Assembly: GCA_033063855.1 (NCBI GenBank)
Contig: CP093831.1
Span: forward strand, 17,484,001 to 17,548,000
DNA from: Smittia aterrima
Lineage: Eukaryota; Arthropoda; Insecta; Diptera; Chironomidae
Reading direction: 5' to 3'
DNA: 64,000 nt
Made by a program: the position numbers and the translations under genes. Numbering within the stretch: position 1 is the stretch's first letter; every line of letters begins with the position of its first letter. The notes under the pieces are model-generated. The model searched no databases. It was not told the DNA's origin and saw only the letters and a program-made list of their open reading frames with translations. Of the stretch, positions 24,316-35,400 are shown piece by piece.

Positions 24316-26898
24316 ATGAAACGCTTCAACTGTTTGCCACTGCAGGCATTTCTAGTTCTCGGGATAATCTGTTCATCAACAAACGGAGCCCCATATTCAA
24401 GTGAGTCAATCTCTTTAATTTCTCACCCTCAACAATGACAAGTGATGTTCACCGCCAACATGCTTAACCTTTCACTGTCGAGTATCAATCAATCAATCCA
24501 TTCAGCGGTTACAAATCGATGTTTCATTACAGAGTATGGTCGAACTTGCAAAGATATCGGTTGCTTGCCTCGGGAGGTCTGTGTAATGGCCTACGAAAGC
24601 TGCTCGTTCAGTCAACAGGAGAATGTAAGCTGTGGCCGTTACCCGACTTGCAAAAAAAACACTGACCAGGCCACGCAACAGAACTCAGGTAATTTATCTT
24701 GATCACACCGACACACAGAAGTCGAGATTCGGTGAAGGTGAAAGGTGGGAGGGACATGACGAAAAACAGCACGCAGGGAAAGCTAATCTTGCACTATTCA
24801 ATTAATCAATTAATTAATGGGCAAAGCGACTAGTTGGACTTCCATTACGCTCGCTTTCATGGTGATTTAATTCTATTTACTGCTCTATTTTTTTTCTCTG
24901 CATCATCATTGCCATCATCATCATCATCGTCGTCCATTAAACGAATCTCGTCCAAGCAACGAAAAAAAAATAGAATTCATTGCCTCTTCGTGTTAATTAC
25001 ATTCACTTACATCAGCAGAAAATTAAAATAATTTCCTTCTTTGCACTCGACGATGAGCAATGCAGCTGATGTACACGTCTCGACTGATAATCTCGAGTTG
25101 AACGCTTTCAATCGTCTCGTTTCCGCAAAGTTCATGTTTAATATTCATGTGGAATCTCCGTCAGCATCTGCCGGAATTTCAATTTTCTCGTTCTCAATAC
25201 CTATCAAAGCGCTTCTAATCCTTCCATTGATCCATGAGATCATCACCTCGATACGAATAGTCACCTTCGACTTGTAAACGAAGTTTTGTAATTACGAGTT
25301 CTGATAAAGTTTTCGTCTCTCTCCGTCCTGTTCACACATTGGACGTGCATTGCCGTAGGAGAAAGAAGTTTTCGTAGAGGAAATGTTTAAATATTTAATT
25401 TGCAAATGTGTGCTCATGAATTAATGAACAAGTTGACTCGTAAACTTTTTTCCTGTCATGCGAAGAAGTGAATTTTCCACCGCTCCTGCAGATTAGGGAA
25501 ATTTTCACGTCATATTTTCTCCCCATTTAGTGGATTTGCGCTTGGCAGATGAGAAATCCTTTTTTTCCGTCACACGCTCTGTATTGTGCTTGAGCGACAG
25601 AAAAAAATAATCCCCACAATGCATTTGTTGAATGTTTCAATGAATAGAAGCGACTCGTATTAAAATTGCATTGCAATAAAAAAGAACTTCTCATGCATCA
25701 GCTTATTCAAAGCTTTCTGGCACACAAAAGCTCGGACACGTAAATTATTCAAAGAATTATTTGATGACATTATTTGAATTAAAATAATTCGAGTTTATTA
25801 GTTAAATCATCGAGTGCTTGGCTTCAAGAAATAAATGTTTAGTCCGGCAAAGCTTTAAACATCAAAGAACACATCACTTGTCATAGATTTTCTAATTTAT
25901 TGGGTTCGCCATGAGACGTCATTGGCGGATATTTCTGATTTTTAAATGAAAGTCTTCGGTATGGGCGAACTCAGTTAATTTAGCAACTCTTTAGGAAAAA
26001 TAGTTTCAGAGCAGGTCAACTTAGAAATCAACGAGTTTATATGACTCCATTCAGCAATGTGAGCTTCCAGTTAGAAAACATTTGCTTGAACACATCACTT
26101 GTCATGAAAGCTTTCATGAATATTTCAGCAACATGACGAGGCGACAAATTGAAGCTCCAACTAGCAGCTTTTGTATGAAGATTAATGGCAAATTGCAATA
26201 GGCAGCTGCACTGTAATTTGTTATCACCCGAGGTGGTTGTATGAATTATGCATGACGACAATTATTGGACAAAGGATGAATTATATTCAGTTAAGCTTCA
26301 ATTGGAATCGCAATTTGCATTGTATTCCAACTTCACTTGCACCGCTTTCACGTTTTCTTCTGCACTCTTCGACTCTCAACTTTCTCAATTAACCGCGGAC
26401 AAAACTAACGCATGACTCAAATCTCCTCAATTTTTCAAAATTCCAGGAGCCAGTTTCAATCCAAACTACAATGCCGCCCCTGAAAACACTCGTCCTTCGA
26501 ACCAAGACGTCGTTCCACCAAGAGACGGAGTAAATCCGAACCTTATCTTTGGGTTCCCTAGCAATAACAATCCGTATCCACAGATGCCACCTCCTGCCAT
26601 ACTTGATGTTCCACGATTGCCTGACAATCGACAGGCATTCCCGGCATCTCCGAATTCCGGTGGAGGTTGGATTGCTGGAGGCCCTCCGTATCATCCGGAA
26701 CTCACACCTCCACCTAACGTTTTTGGCCCGTTCAGAAACAATTACGTGACAACAACGAAAGAGCCGAGTCTCTTGGATCAATTTTTATATAACAAAAGCC
26801 CGCGAAATGCTTCAGCAATCAACAGCGCGAGCCTCAATCTAACCCTGATCAGCTTATTGTTTTTATTAATTTATCGCATTAGAAATAATTTGGCTTGA
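24316..26898 (+). CDS. Secreted Cys-rich protein, isoform with C-terminal hydrophobic segment
   Basis: Three exons, 24316-24400, 24506-24688 and 26447-26898, sum to 720 nt (239 residues). Exon 1 encodes a signal peptide (hydrophobic LQAFLVLGIICSS, then a likely cut near NGA-PYS). Exon 2 encodes a compact domain with seven cysteines between TNRCF and TCKKN and one N-glycosylation site (NVS). The third exon encodes a Pro/Asn-rich stretch and ends with a hydrophobic run (LTLISLLFLLIYRI) followed by RNNLA, so this form is probably membrane-anchored. An AATAAA lies at 27031-27036. I do not recognise the cysteine pattern. Role in extracellular matrix or cuticle is only a guess from composition. It shares exons 1-2 with a second form ending at 29681. 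Confidence 0.8.
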
Positions 26899-29681
26899 AT
26901 TGGAATCGCTTGATTGGGTTCATTACGCGAGCGGAATTATTTTTGATACATTTTAAGTGAAGTTTTAGGGTGAGTGATGGTTCGTTCGTGTATTGAGGCA
27001 GCAACTTTTTTCCTTTTTTATCGCTGCAATAATAAAAAACAAACACTCGAGCTTGAATAATATTTTTAGCTGCGCCGAACGATCAATTGCCCTAAACTAA
27101 AATCAAGAGAACGAATCAGAGAGTTCAAAGCTCTTTCTAGATAGGAAATTTAAAGTTCAGTTTTAAATTGTCCAACAGTTTAAAGCGACTCATGAAGCTT
27201 AAAGCTTTAAATTAAAATTTCCATTCTAGAAAAGCTTACAACTCGTTGACAGAAATAATGTTTTTGTACAAAATGTTTTCTTTATATCGTTTCAACAAAT
27301 TTCTTTCGCGATTACCAACCCTAAACTACAGACTTATCGTAAAATCTAATTATTTTCCACCCCCTTCCGAAACGCGACTATCGATTGCACTTCGCTTCTC
27401 GCTCGCGAACGCAAAAATGTTTTTAACCCCAAAAAAAATGAAACATCGAATAAAAAGAAAACTCAGTGCCTGTGCTGGGAAGGAAAATTGTTTTGTGATT
27501 GATTTTTCAATTAACTCATGGAACGGGCAATCGTGTTGTTGTCTAGGATCGAGCAAAAAAAAAATGAAGGAAAAGTTTTCCGAAACACGCCTAATGTTCT
27601 CGACTAAAGCGGATCCTAAATCTCCTAACAAAATCAGAGAGGATGTTATTTCGGGTAGAACAAAAAGCCACCGCACTTCCGGGCAGAGAAAAAGCATTTT
27701 TTATGTGCACGGAATTTTTCCATCTGACAGTCGATGCGATGCGGGTGAGCCGAGAGAGGAAGGAAGAAAAATCATTTGCAATCAGCAACGGGAGATAAAA
27801 ATGTTGATGATTTATTGTAATTTTCATACCAAATTGCACACTGCTGCGATCCCATTTTCACGATAATCCAATGGAACTTTATTGGTTTTATTCTTCTGAG
27901 CCACCACGCGCGCGACCACTCGACTGTGGATAATCGAATTAATCACCGGAATGATTTTTTACTCATAAGCAAAGCGAAATTAATCACACGAATGTTTTCT
28001 TTTATGATGAAAGAATGATTGCCAGTTTCCGTTCCAATTGTTGTCAGGGAAAGGGAAGAGCGATAAAAGAAAATCAAGACATTCGTCCTCGCTCGACTCG
28101 TTAAGTCATCAGGCAATTTTCAACTCCACAGGCGATGTTTGTAAGTTTCGTCACGTTCAATTAATAAAAACGGTTTCATTGAGTGAGAACTTTTCTTTCA
28201 ATAATTTTCCCATAACTCGCAATCGAATCGTTCCCAGCAAAAGAAATCTCGACAAACAATAAAGGAAAACTGAACGATAATTAAATTAAGCGATAAAGTG
28301 AATGATTGAACACAATCGAGAGCGAATGCTTCGGGTTGGTGGTGGAAGAGAAATAAAGTTTGTTTAACTAATAATTGAGCCTCGATCGAGAGCATGTAAA
28401 TAGAGAAAATCTAAATTGGTGCTTAGTTTTCATTGTGAGAATTAGGAAGAATAAAAAACTTGGAAAGATCTTTTCTCTATGATTTCGTTGAACTTCTTCT
28501 TTTACTTTCTCATTCTTCTATAATAAAGAAAAAGCTCCAAACATTGAGAGAAGTGAAAATCAATGAAGGTTTTCGTTAACGATGTGAAGTTAAAACTCGA
28601 AAAGCTGATCAGAATTTTTTAAACTTGACGGAATTGAAGAATGAACCCCATACATTGCAAACCTTACGATAAACTTTCTAATTGATTTCACTTCTCTCGC
28701 GTAAGCTAAATTAATTGAATGTACTTAACATTTAAGAGTAAAGCATTAAAGTTTAAAACTTAGAAAACGAACTGATGATCACTAAAACGACTAAAGGGAT
28801 TGAAAAGAACTAATCAGAGCATGGGATGGAATGTTTTGGAATTTTGTTTCGGTTTTTGCAACTAACGGGTCTTAGGACTTTATCGATTTGTTTTTAATCT
28901 TTTGGCTTTTAATTAATTACACAAATTAACTCCCAAAATTTTTGTTTCGTTTTTTTTTATCCTTTCCGCATTGTTTAATGCTGTGGCTTAAATCCTTTCT
29001 CCCGCTTCCTAAATATAAACTCAACCACACAATGAATCACAAGGTTCCTCAAGCCCTGGCAGTCCCTCGTCAAATCCAAGCACGGCATGGAACTTCCCAG
29101 CAACAGTGAAGTATACAACTGAGCGAACGACTACGACAACAACTCGTCCGTCATACTTTGCTCCGACAACCACTCGTCGTGCATGGACCACTACTGCGCC
29201 TTTCTATAATCCAGCAAATCCGTCTTATAATGGCGGAGGAGGATATTTCGGCAATCGTTACGGTGACGATTCAACTTTTGGTGGGTCTTCATTCACTCGA
29301 GCAACCACTCGTTACACAACGAGACGCCCTTCATCATCATCATCTGGATCAGGATTTGATGGATTTTTCTCTGGATTATCAAATGTCCTTTCGGGCGAAG
29401 TTGGAAAGTTCTTTAGCTCAGCAATAAGTAATCGAGGTGGCTCTGGAGGATCGGGAGGGTTTGGAAGTTTATTTGGTGGCGACACACGTCCATCGGAGAA
29501 TAGAAATTATCGAGGAGGCTTATTTAGCGAAAACACTGGTTCAACGAGCGGAGGCAACAGAGCGCCAAGCGAGACTTTCGGAGGATATCCTGTAACACGA
29601 TATGGAGAAGCTTCAGCACCATCATCAAATCCGACGGCCTCTCAAGCATCTCATGGCAACATTGGTTGGAAATTATCGTAA
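24316..29681 (+). CDS. Secreted Cys-rich protein, isoform with Thr/Gly/Ser-rich tail
   Basis: Exons 24316-24400 and 24506-24688 are shared with the shorter-span form; the alternative terminal exon is 29044-29681. Lengths sum to 906 nt (301 residues). The donor at 24688/24689 leaves one base, and both terminal exons begin with two bases that complete a Gly codon, so either can be used. The tail starts with Ser/Pro repeats, continues with Thr-rich TTERTTTTTTRPSYF-like sequence, then Gly/Ser/Phe-rich repeats, and ends in IGWKLS without a membrane segment. Such tails are typical of secreted matrix or mucin-like proteins and predict heavy O-glycosylation. The acceptor at 29042-29043 has its pyrimidine tract about 25-40 nt upstream, which is weaker than usual. 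AATAAA is at 29761-29766. Confidence 0.7.
26899..29043 (+). other. Intron or intergenic DNA between the two alternative terminal exons
   Basis: Contains the 3' UTR and AATAAA (27031) of the first terminal exon. A 206-codon open frame at 27246-27866 lacks a good start, splice context or domain; open frames also run opposite to it, so I treat it as chance. No other feature seen. Confidence 0.5.
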
Positions 29682-29760
29682 AGAGACATGCTGCGCATTT
29701 ATCCATGCCATTTACATAATCTCTAATGATTTAGGAAGCTTTCACGTACCTAAAATTGCG

Positions 29761-29766
29761 AATAAA
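29761..29766 (+). terminator. Poly(A) signal of the Thr/Gly-rich isoform
   Basis: AATAAA 80 nt after the stop codon at 29681. Confidence 0.5.
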
Positions 29767-31820
29767 GGAACAAAATGTTCAGGTAGAATCTTAATTAGGT
29801 TTTAACTTCTTTCTGTATCAACTTTTCTTTTAAAACTTTTTTGCGAGAATAAACTTTTTACGACGAAAGTCTGTTAAATTTCGAAACTCTAGCTTTTTTC
29901 TACTTTCAAGTCGTTAAAATATTTCCACTGTGGCTTCTTTCGATTGAGATCGTGAAACGAAGAAGCTGAAGGTTAATTTCTACTTTTGAGCTCTGAGAGA
30001 TTATTGTCCTGGCAAATTGTCAAAGTAATCTGATGACAGATGATCAACCTTTCATTCACTTCAATCGCACAGAAACTCATAAGCATTCTCGTCCTGATGT
30101 TGTTGATGATGAGCGAAGTCTTTTATTTCAAACCGAAACAACATTATCAAAAGGCTCAAACCTCATAAAACGTTTGTCTACCCAGTGCGAGAGAGAAAAA
30201 CTTCACATTTATCACATGCTGGCGATGTTGGAGAGACGGAGATGAAGTAAACATAAAGCAATGATTTATGTGATAAACCATGTTTAATTTGCTGTTTTGC
30301 CTTCTGTTCTGTTCGCATTTAAACTCAACGAAGATAAAGTTCTTGATGCGAAAAAAAAGTTCCGTTCACAAAACTTTTCAAACCCTTTGTAAAGCTTCTT
30401 TGTTCGGAGAGATATTCAAAATAAAATGAACAATTGACATATTGAAAAATGTTCGCAGCTTACGAAAACATAAAGTTTGATGATGAAAAGTTGACGCAAC
30501 TTTTTTTTTTATAAAGTTTGTAAATGAACAAGGTGAATGATGAAGCTTTCATGGTGAAATATTTATTTGTTCATCAAGCCATAGCAAGTTCGTTTCGGTT
30601 TAATTCAAAGGAAAGTTCATGGCAAATTAAAAGGAAATTTTGTATCGTAAAACTTTGAGAATCAACTCATAAAGTTAGGCGAGAAACGAGAGCTTCGTCA
30701 CGCATATTCAGAAGCTTTCCAAAAAAAGCTTTGATATAAACTGAAATCGCGTGACGTTGCTCATCAGTTGCTCCCAGAAATTTAAACATGCATTTGAACA
30801 TAAATCTGAAAGACGAAGCCAACATAAAGTAAGAGTGATGTCAAATAAATTTAAGTAAAGAAGCTTCGAAACAAGCAAAGAGAGAAATAAAACAAACTAC
30901 AGGAATAAAAAGTTGAAGAATTTTCCCCATTTTTCGTAACGAGAACGAATATGATTTCTTATCAAAATGAAGCAATGTTGTTTATTTCCCCCGAAACTAA
31001 CCGTAAACATGATGTAAAAATATTATTAACAAAAAAATAAATTATACAATCAATCAAAAGCTGAATGAAATATATTTTAGTTTCTTCTCTCGTATTTCGT
31101 ATTTCAGATATTTCAGATTATTTCGTGATGAAGACTTTAATGAACAAAAAAAGGAACATTTGGCATTTATTTGTTCAGCTTCACTTCAGCGATTCAAGCA
31201 CGCAATGAAAACAATCATAATAATGTGTAAACATCGGTTCTTATCTAAGATATCACTTGAGCTTTCGATGAGAGCTTTTGAAAATCCTGGAACGATTATT
31301 GTTGATTTTATAGAAAACACCCTGTAAACTGGAAAGTTGGAAAGATTTAAGAATTGTCAAATAATCTTAAAAAAGTTTGTTTCCTAAAAAAAAGATTTTT
31401 AAACAAAACATTTTAAAGCTTTTTATTTCTTTCTGTTTCAGATTTTAAAATGAAAATTTTATTTTAACAATAAAATATCGTGAAGCTTTATCAAACCACA
31501 TGTTTCCAATGACGCTAAACAGGGTTTCTCGAGAGCTTTTTCTGCGATCCTGGAAAGCTTTCTTTCCACTACCAACACACTCAAATCTACAAATTATGTT
31601 AAACAATGAAAGATTTCACCCGTGAAAAGAAGAAAAAACCTCTTGCAAACGCGAACACGGAGAATGTTGTAGGCAAATATTTTATGTGAAAAGCTTTCGC
31701 TTCCACATCTTCGCCCTCTGCTTGTTGTTGTACTTCCATGTGGAAGGGAATTTATATTTTATTTATTCTTAAGGAGCACGGAGCAAAAGTTGAGCACAGG
31801 CACTGACAGAAAGGAAAACA
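29767..31820. other. Intergenic AT-rich stretch
   Basis: No supported gene. Holds several AAGCTT-centred palindromes, including a perfect GAAAGCTTTC at 31553-31562. Confidence 0.6.
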
Positions 31821-31823
31821 TCA

Positions 31824-31857
31824 TCATTTTGTTCGGTGATATTGAGTGGAACAGACG
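31824..31857 (+). promoter_or_regulatory. Core promoter of stg1 (initiator plus DPE)
   Basis: TCATTT at 31824-31829 matches the arthropod initiator TCAKTY with the start base A at 31826. AGACG at 31853-31857 matches the downstream promoter element RGWYV and lies at exactly +28 to +32. No TATA box is seen upstream, as expected for an Inr/DPE promoter. It gives a 5' UTR of about 603 nt before the ATG at 32429, if unspliced. Confidence 0.5.
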
Positions 31858-32428
31858 TTGTTACGTGCGGAGCTTTATTTCGATTGTTTTAGCGAAAAGT
31901 TCGATTCTCATTAATTGTGCAAATTGGAAATATTTCCGCGTCGCTCGTGCGTAGGCGTGTAAAGCGTCGAAGCGATTTAATTAAAGTGGATTTTACAAAT
32001 TAAATGTTATCGACGATTCGCGCAATTTCTCGACTCGTTGGTTGATGTTTTACGATGAACCGTTGCGAATAAACAAAACGAAAAGTTTCTATCGCACGAG
32101 CCGCGTCAAGGAAAAAAATATCAAATGGAAATTCGGGTCGGAAAAGTCTTAAAAGTTTTGTAATGTGATTATTTGATATTCCGACCGCGTGTTGAAACCG
32201 AAACGAAATCTGAAAGCATCATCAATCCATGACGCCCGTTTCACCGCACATTTGCTCTCGTTTTGAGTGTTTCTGATTCCCGGAAAATGATACCGCAATA
32301 GAAAGGAAGAGAATAAACACCAAGAGAAAGTGAAAGCTCGGGAATGTTCAATAACAGTGATCGAGTGGAAAATTTCGTTCATTTGTTTCAATGAGAATGG
32401 GCGAACGAAAGTGAAAATAAAGAGAACG

Positions 32429-35400
32429 ATGGAGAAATCATCGCTGAATATTAAATCGTTTCGCAATTTACTGTCGAATCAAAGCAAGAATTATAAGATA
32501 GCGCCCAACAATTACCATCCGACAGAGGTCAAACTGGGCGGACTTAGCGATGAATCAACGAGCTCACGTAGCATCGAGGATATTTATTCGATAAAGCTCA
32601 ACAAGGTCGACACGAGTGAAAGTGACTGTGATCGACGAAAGCTTTCTGACATTATTTGCGGGAGCTTTGTCAAGTTTGTCGGCAATTACAACAGCAGCTT
32701 CTGCCTTACTGTGCTAACACCTGTAGCTTGCAGGTAAAAACGGAAACAAGCGCGACAATAATTTACGCAAACGAATGGCAACGTGGCGTATATTTCAATT
32801 ATCAGTTAATTAACATGATTACCTCTCTCGTTTATTTTCATTCCGGACTATTAATTTAACATCGAAATAAAGCGTTTCGGTGATTATTATAGTCGCAGCG
32901 ATCGCGGGACCCCTTTGGATTTCAACTGAGGAGAGAGTTCCGTGGCTAGCAGTTAACACGTCACTCTATCGCAACAATTACAGTGTTTCCTACATTGTTA
33001 AATCATCAAACGCGAGCTTGTGGATCGTTTGTACTCGACAAGGTTCGTTCGTTCTATGCTCTGACGAGCATAAATTTATTCATTGAATCGTCAAGAGAAA
33101 ATAGATTTCGCATCCTGTAGGCGGAAACAGGGTATTTTCGCAGCAAAACGACCTTGGTTAGGGTAACCAGAGATTCAAAAGAAGCTTTCATGATTAAACC
33201 TACTCACCCGATGTAACGAAAAAAATGAAATTTACTTGTGAATCGGGAGAAAAAATCAAATTGATACCAATTGGAATGGCTTCAAGGCACATGCTGCATG
33301 TTGACAAAAGAAATACTTTGAATAGGAAAGTGGGAAGGTCACTTTGGGAGAATGGAAGACGATTAGGCCCTTAAATTCTAAACGGTTCAATAAATCAATC
33401 AATCAAGTTAAGGAATGCCATTAAAACTCAACGCCATAATCGCTCGTTCGTTTTACATCCTTTCGAAATGTTTCATTACGAATTTTATATCCGCACTCGA
33501 GTGAAACGACTTCGAGTGCAAGAAGACGTCAATTTTACGACTTCAGCATCTTTCAGACCTGAGGATGTTCAACGTTAATTTAATTTTTAGCAGAAGTAGC
33601 TTCCGTTATCAATTTTCTTCCGAATCGTTGAAGCATTGATGGTACACGTGGCTTCTCCAAGCAGATCACTTTCTTCGCTTGACTTCTTTATTTTTTGATG
33701 AAAACCTTTCGATCTCCGAGAACACCTTCAGCTTGTAATAATTTTCCGCCTATCCCATTCCATAAATGCCAGACACACGCGATTTTTCGCTCATAAGTTT
33801 CTTCCTAACTTAAATCGGCTTAGAAAGTCATGAGAGTGTGTGGGAAACGATGTTGCAAAAAAAAGGACAAAAGAGAAATTATTAATAAATCTCTTCCGAA
33901 TGTGGAATCGTTTCCGGAAGTTTTTCCGTTCTTTCCCTTCACGCGGGAAGCTTCGAAAGCAATGTCGAAGTTTATTATAAATTCTTCTTAACAATGTTTT
34001 TGTATCAAAACTTTTGATTTCGATTAAAGACGAAAAAGCTTTTGTTGATGAACTTTTTGAAAGCTTTCGTTGTTTTCTGTAAAGTTCCATTACAATTAGT
34101 TTAAAAACTTGATGAAGGTTTCTAAATCCCAAGATTCAAAAGATTTCTTTCCAAGAATTCTCAACTTTATAAGAATTGTTTTTGTTTTGACGCAATTTAC
34201 GTTTGTCTCCTTTTTCGATTCCTCGTTTTGTTTTTCATCGTTCGTGCAAAGCTTTCCTCATTTTCTTCTTCTTCAAAGCCAGTTTCGTTTGAGAAATGTT
34301 ATCGGATATAGAAGCTTCGGAGCTAGCTCTGCTCTCCTATTGTTTTTGTGTGACGGGCTGCTGTTTATACCGCTGTAGCTTAATATCGTTAAATAATAGA
34401 AGATTTCTTTATCTCGATTTAATCCTCGTCGTGCAATATCCGGATTTAAATGACTGATAACTCCAACTACCGATGACAGCATTGGACGATAATCGAACGA
34501 AACTCGACTTCACTTATAAGAACTGCTCTCAGATAAACTACTTTAACGTCGACCGTTATCAAACGAATCCGAAAGACTCTTCGGATGAGTCTAACAATGT
34601 GATTCCATGTAAGTATAACTTTCTCTCTTTATTTTCATGGCATCGCACCACAATCTGTGACATCAGTAAGCACAGAAGTTTAACTTGCGAGTTTGGGTGT
34701 GTGTTTGTAAGTGAAACCGATTGTTCATAAAAAGTTTCATTTTCCCGTCGCTCCATAAAAATTACAACAGCAGCCTCAAAGATGTTTTGAGCCTTCAAGC
34801 AAATGTTAATGCGACGTGAAAGCATAAAGTCTTCCAAGAACTCGAAACAATTGCTTTTCATACGCCTGATGATTATACACAAATGAGAATCACCTGGGAG
34901 AAGCAAGAAAATCTTCATTAGACCAAAGGGAAATTAATGTCAGGGATTGGAATGTCAAACAAAATTAACTGAAAAAGATTTTTTGCGAAAAGGTTTAAGT
35001 TTTTTTTTTGAAACCTTTCACTCTGAACTCATCCCAACCCTTGCAGGAACGTCATGTTAATTTTTTTTTGCGCTTTGTTCTCGACGAGAAACTTTACCCG
35101 AAACTTTTTTCTAGCGGCGCTTCGCATTTTTGCAGGCGAACAAATCCGTTCCATTAGGATAGACAAACATGCTAACACGACCACAACGTATGTTTAAATT
35201 GTGGTCTCGTGGGTGCACTCAACAGAGAGAGTTGAGTAGCCATTCCGTAGTCATTCATCACAAAGTAAATCGCTTGTTTTTACAAGCTTTCGTTACGGCT
35301 CGTGCTTCAGGATGGAGAGTTTAATGTGTTCACACTCATCTCGCTTACTTCGAAAGGATCCTACTCAATTACAGCTAAAAATAAAACGATTAGTGCGAAA

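Noticed and set aside
27246..27866. 206-codon open frame on plus between the alternative terminal exons
   Set aside because: It begins without a good ATG context, has Lys/Ser-rich low-complexity content and no domain, and open frames also run opposite to it, which points to stop-poor composition rather than a gene.
32881..32898. Acceptor ATTATAG or TCGCAG for stg1 exon 2
   Set aside because: Both give the wrong phase and a quick stop; the AG at 32871-32872 keeps the frame and adds the hydrophobic residues that complete the first membrane span.
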